In this document: positions 5,436 through 6,769 of the stretch, piece by piece
Numbering within the stretch: position 1 is the first letter of the stretch
How the letters are laid out: each line of letters starts with the position of its first letter
Assembly (NCBI GenBank): GCA_946011705.1
Contig: CAMGCA010000113.1
Span: 1 to 6,769 of the forward strand
Origin: an uncultured Clostridia bacterium
Lineage (GTDB): Bacteria; Bacillota; Clostridia; Oscillospirales; Oscillospiraceae
DNA: 6,769 nt
Direction of reading: 5' to 3'
Notes under the pieces: model-generated
The model's input: the letters and a program-made list of their open reading frames with translations, nothing else
The model's database searches: none
Told to the model about the DNA's origin: nothing
Program-made: the position numbers and the translations under genes

Positions 5436-6692
5436 TTGCTAAGAAAAATTCTGAAATTCCTGCGTTCCATGACCTTCGGTATGGTGCTGCTGGGTCTGAT
5501 CCTGATATGCAGCTTTGCCGGTTCTTTGATTGGACAGGGCAACGAGCCGTCATGGTATGTGCAGACCTATCCCGGCTGGCATGGTCCCCTGCTGGCTCTG
5601 GGGCTGGATGATGTATTCCACAGCTGGTATTTTGTCAGCCTGACGGTTCTGCTGTGCCTGAATCTGACGCTGTGCTCCCTGATTCGCATTCGCCGGGTGG
5701 TAAAGACCGCCAAAAACGCTGTCGCCCACGCCGCCAACCGAAAAACCAACGTAGAACTGTCCCCCGAGGGAGTAGCAAAGCTGCAAGCCCATCTGAACAT
5801 CCATCACTTCCGCAAGACCGAATTTGAGACTGCCGTGGTCTACAGCAAAAACGGCATTGGCTGGTACGGCTCCTTCCTGACCCACCTTGCCATTTTGCTG
5901 ACGGTGCTCTTTGGCGCGGCGGCTCTGTATCTGCCCACGGTGACAGACCAGACCTGTATGCCAGGGGAAGCGCTGACCATGAGCGACGGAACCGTCATTG
6001 CGGTGGATTCCTTCCACATTGAGGATGGCGCAGGCAATCTGGACTATGCCAGCAAAATTCATGTCACCCTGCCGGATGGCAGGGACAGCGGCGTACAGGA
6101 AATCCGGGTCAATCACCCCCTGGCCTTCGGCGGCTTTAAAATCTACCAGAAGACCAACGGCACCGCCGCCGCGGTGACGGTTCGCAACGGGGAAACCGGG
6201 GGAGAGGATCGCTTCCTGTTGACAGAAATGTGCTTTTTGTCTCTGGACAGTGTAAACGGCGTCTGGTTTGAGGCTTTGTACCCCGGATATCTTCGGGATG
6301 AGGCTGGGAATTTCACCCTGATCACCCAGACCTCCGGGCAGTACAAGAACCCGGTGTACCAGATTCTTCTGGCCTCCGACGGCGTGTACACCCCGGTGAT
6401 GGCCTTCCCGGGGGAGACGGTTTCCGTCGCCGGACTGGACTTCACCTTTGAAAACCCGGTGGAATACCCCGGCCTGCGGATCAAGAAAACCCCCAGTGTG
6501 GTAAACGGTCTGCTGTGCGCGGCCTTCTGCCTGATGATCGTGGGTCTGTGGTTCTGCTTCTTCCAGACCCCAGCCATCGTGACGGTGCGGGAGGACGACT
6601 ACTGCGTTTCCGGCCCCAAGCCCCAGAATATGGAGATCGAACTTTCCGCGCTATTGGAAACCGAGATAGAAAAAGAGGAGAAAAAATGCTGA
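5436..6692 (+). CDS. resB: ResB-family cytochrome c biogenesis protein (system II)
   Basis: A 418-residue membrane protein starting at TTG 5436. With its CcsA/ResC partner it forms the system II heme exporter and synthetase, which attaches heme to CxxCH (or CxxCK) motifs outside the membrane. The N-terminus MLRKILKFLRSMTFGMVLLG is characteristic of ResB. Membrane segments are seen at about 14-34, 64-84, 145-167 and 355-377. The third carries the conserved GSFLTH with H150, a family histidine implicated in heme handling. Between segments 3 and 4 lies a large extracytoplasmic domain (about 168-354) that contains the VNHPL-x-x-GG-x-x-x-YQ motif at 225-238. The C-terminus is a short, charged cytoplasmic tail ending in EKEEKKC. 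It follows two pentaheme cytochromes, which need ten heme attachments per pair. It overlaps the next gene by 7 bases, as expected for a protein pair made together. Which heme motifs this copy serves is inference. Confidence 0.93.
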   Translation: MLRKILKFLRSMTFGMVLLGLILICSFAGSLIGQGNEPSWYVQTYPGWHGPLLALGLDDVFHSWYFVSLTVLLCLNLTLCSLIRIRRVVKTAKNAVAHAANRKTNVELSPEGVAKLQAHLNIHHFRKTEFETAVVYSKNGIGWYGSFLTHLAILLTVLFGAAALYLPTVTDQTCMPGEALTMSDGTVIAVDSFHIEDGAGNLDYASKIHVTLPDGRDSGVQEIRVNHPLAFGGFKIYQKTNGTAAAVTVRNGETGGEDRFLLTEMCFLSLDSVNGVWFEALYPGYLRDEAGNFTLITQTSGQYKNPVYQILLASDGVYTPVMAFPGETVSVAGLDFTFENPVEYPGLRIKKTPSVVNGLLCAAFCLMIVGLWFCFFQTPAIVTVREDDYCVSGPKPQNMEIELSALLETEIEKEEKKC

Positions 6693-6769
6693 ATGTATTG
6701 TTTTTTACCCCGCTGGTTCTGTTTTTCGCGGCGGTGGTTCTGGAATTTTGCGGGATGTTGTTCAGAATG
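6686..6769 (+). CDS. ccsA: CcsA/ResC-like cytochrome c assembly protein, N-terminal fragment
   Basis: An ATG at 6686, with AGAGGAG at 6674-6680 five bases upstream, opens a reading frame of 28 codons that leaves the window. The peptide starts MLNVLFFTPLVLFFAAVV and is strongly hydrophobic, consistent with the first membrane segment of a CcsA/ResC protein. The start overlaps the resB stop (ATGCTGA, 6686-6692), an arrangement that couples translation. The call rests mostly on position after resB, since ResB and CcsA/ResC are obligate partners and often adjacent; the visible sequence alone shows only a membrane helix. Confidence 0.7.
   Translation, partial: MLNVLFFTPLVLFFAAVVLEFCGMLFRM

Noticed and set aside
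1868..5542. A very long open reading frame (1224 codons) on the minus strand across both nrfA genes
   Set aside because: It is antisense to two clearly coding, conserved genes. It has low-complexity Gly/Val/His-rich sequence with internal repetition that simply mirrors the nrfA duplication, and no ribosome binding site or family resemblance. It arises from the biased third positions of the real genes.
1..6769. CRISPR array, tRNA, rRNA or riboswitch
   Set aside because: No regularly spaced short repeats, no cloverleaf and no gene-free stretch long enough; the largest gap between genes is 111 bases.

Overview
The window reads as a stretch of a Gram-positive anaerobe, most likely a moderately GC-rich member of the Clostridia (perhaps an Oscillospiraceae-type gut bacterium). 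The reasons are strong Shine-Dalgarno sites, near-consensus sigma-A promoters, a lipobox of the clostridial FCAC/LCAC kind, system II (ResB/CcsA) cytochrome c maturation, and a single-membrane style of anchoring for the cytochromes. The family-level placement is inference only.

Layout, left to right. (1) Bases 1-118, minus strand: the first 39 codons of a Crp/Fnr-type transcription regulator. (2) Bases 119-208: a divergent control region with a near-consensus promoter for the regulator, an overlapping weaker promoter candidate for the rightward gene, and a 16-bp palindrome of Crp/Fnr-operator size. (3) Bases 209-1801: hcp, the hybrid cluster protein, with all cluster ligands present. (4) Bases 1802-1912: a short intergenic region with a textbook TTGACA-N17-TATACT promoter and no obvious terminator for hcp. 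(5) Bases 1913-4078: an unusual fusion of an RnfG-like membrane anchor, two FMN-binding domains (TGAT and SGAT flavinylation motifs) and a complete pentaheme NrfA nitrite reductase. (6) Bases 4082-5371: a second NrfA, about 82% identical over 377 residues to the first by hand count, carried as a lipoprotein with an Ala/Pro-rich linker. (7) Bases 5385-5419: a strong hairpin followed by five Ts, inside the apparent operon. (8) Bases 5436-6692: resB. (9) Bases 6686-6769: the start of an overlapping ccsA/resC-like gene, cut by the window edge.

How it fits together: NrfA reduces nitrite (also NO and hydroxylamine) to ammonium on the outer face of the membrane. Hcp removes nitric oxide in the cytoplasm. 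ResB/CcsA attach the hemes, including the special CxxCK active-site heme. The Crp/Fnr regulator probably controls at least hcp. No quinol dehydrogenase NrfH/NapC is present between or next to the two nrfA genes. The two flavin domains fused to the first NrfA are the obvious candidates for its electron input. That flavin-fed nitrite reductase, paired with a recently duplicated lipoprotein partner, is the most interesting part of the window.
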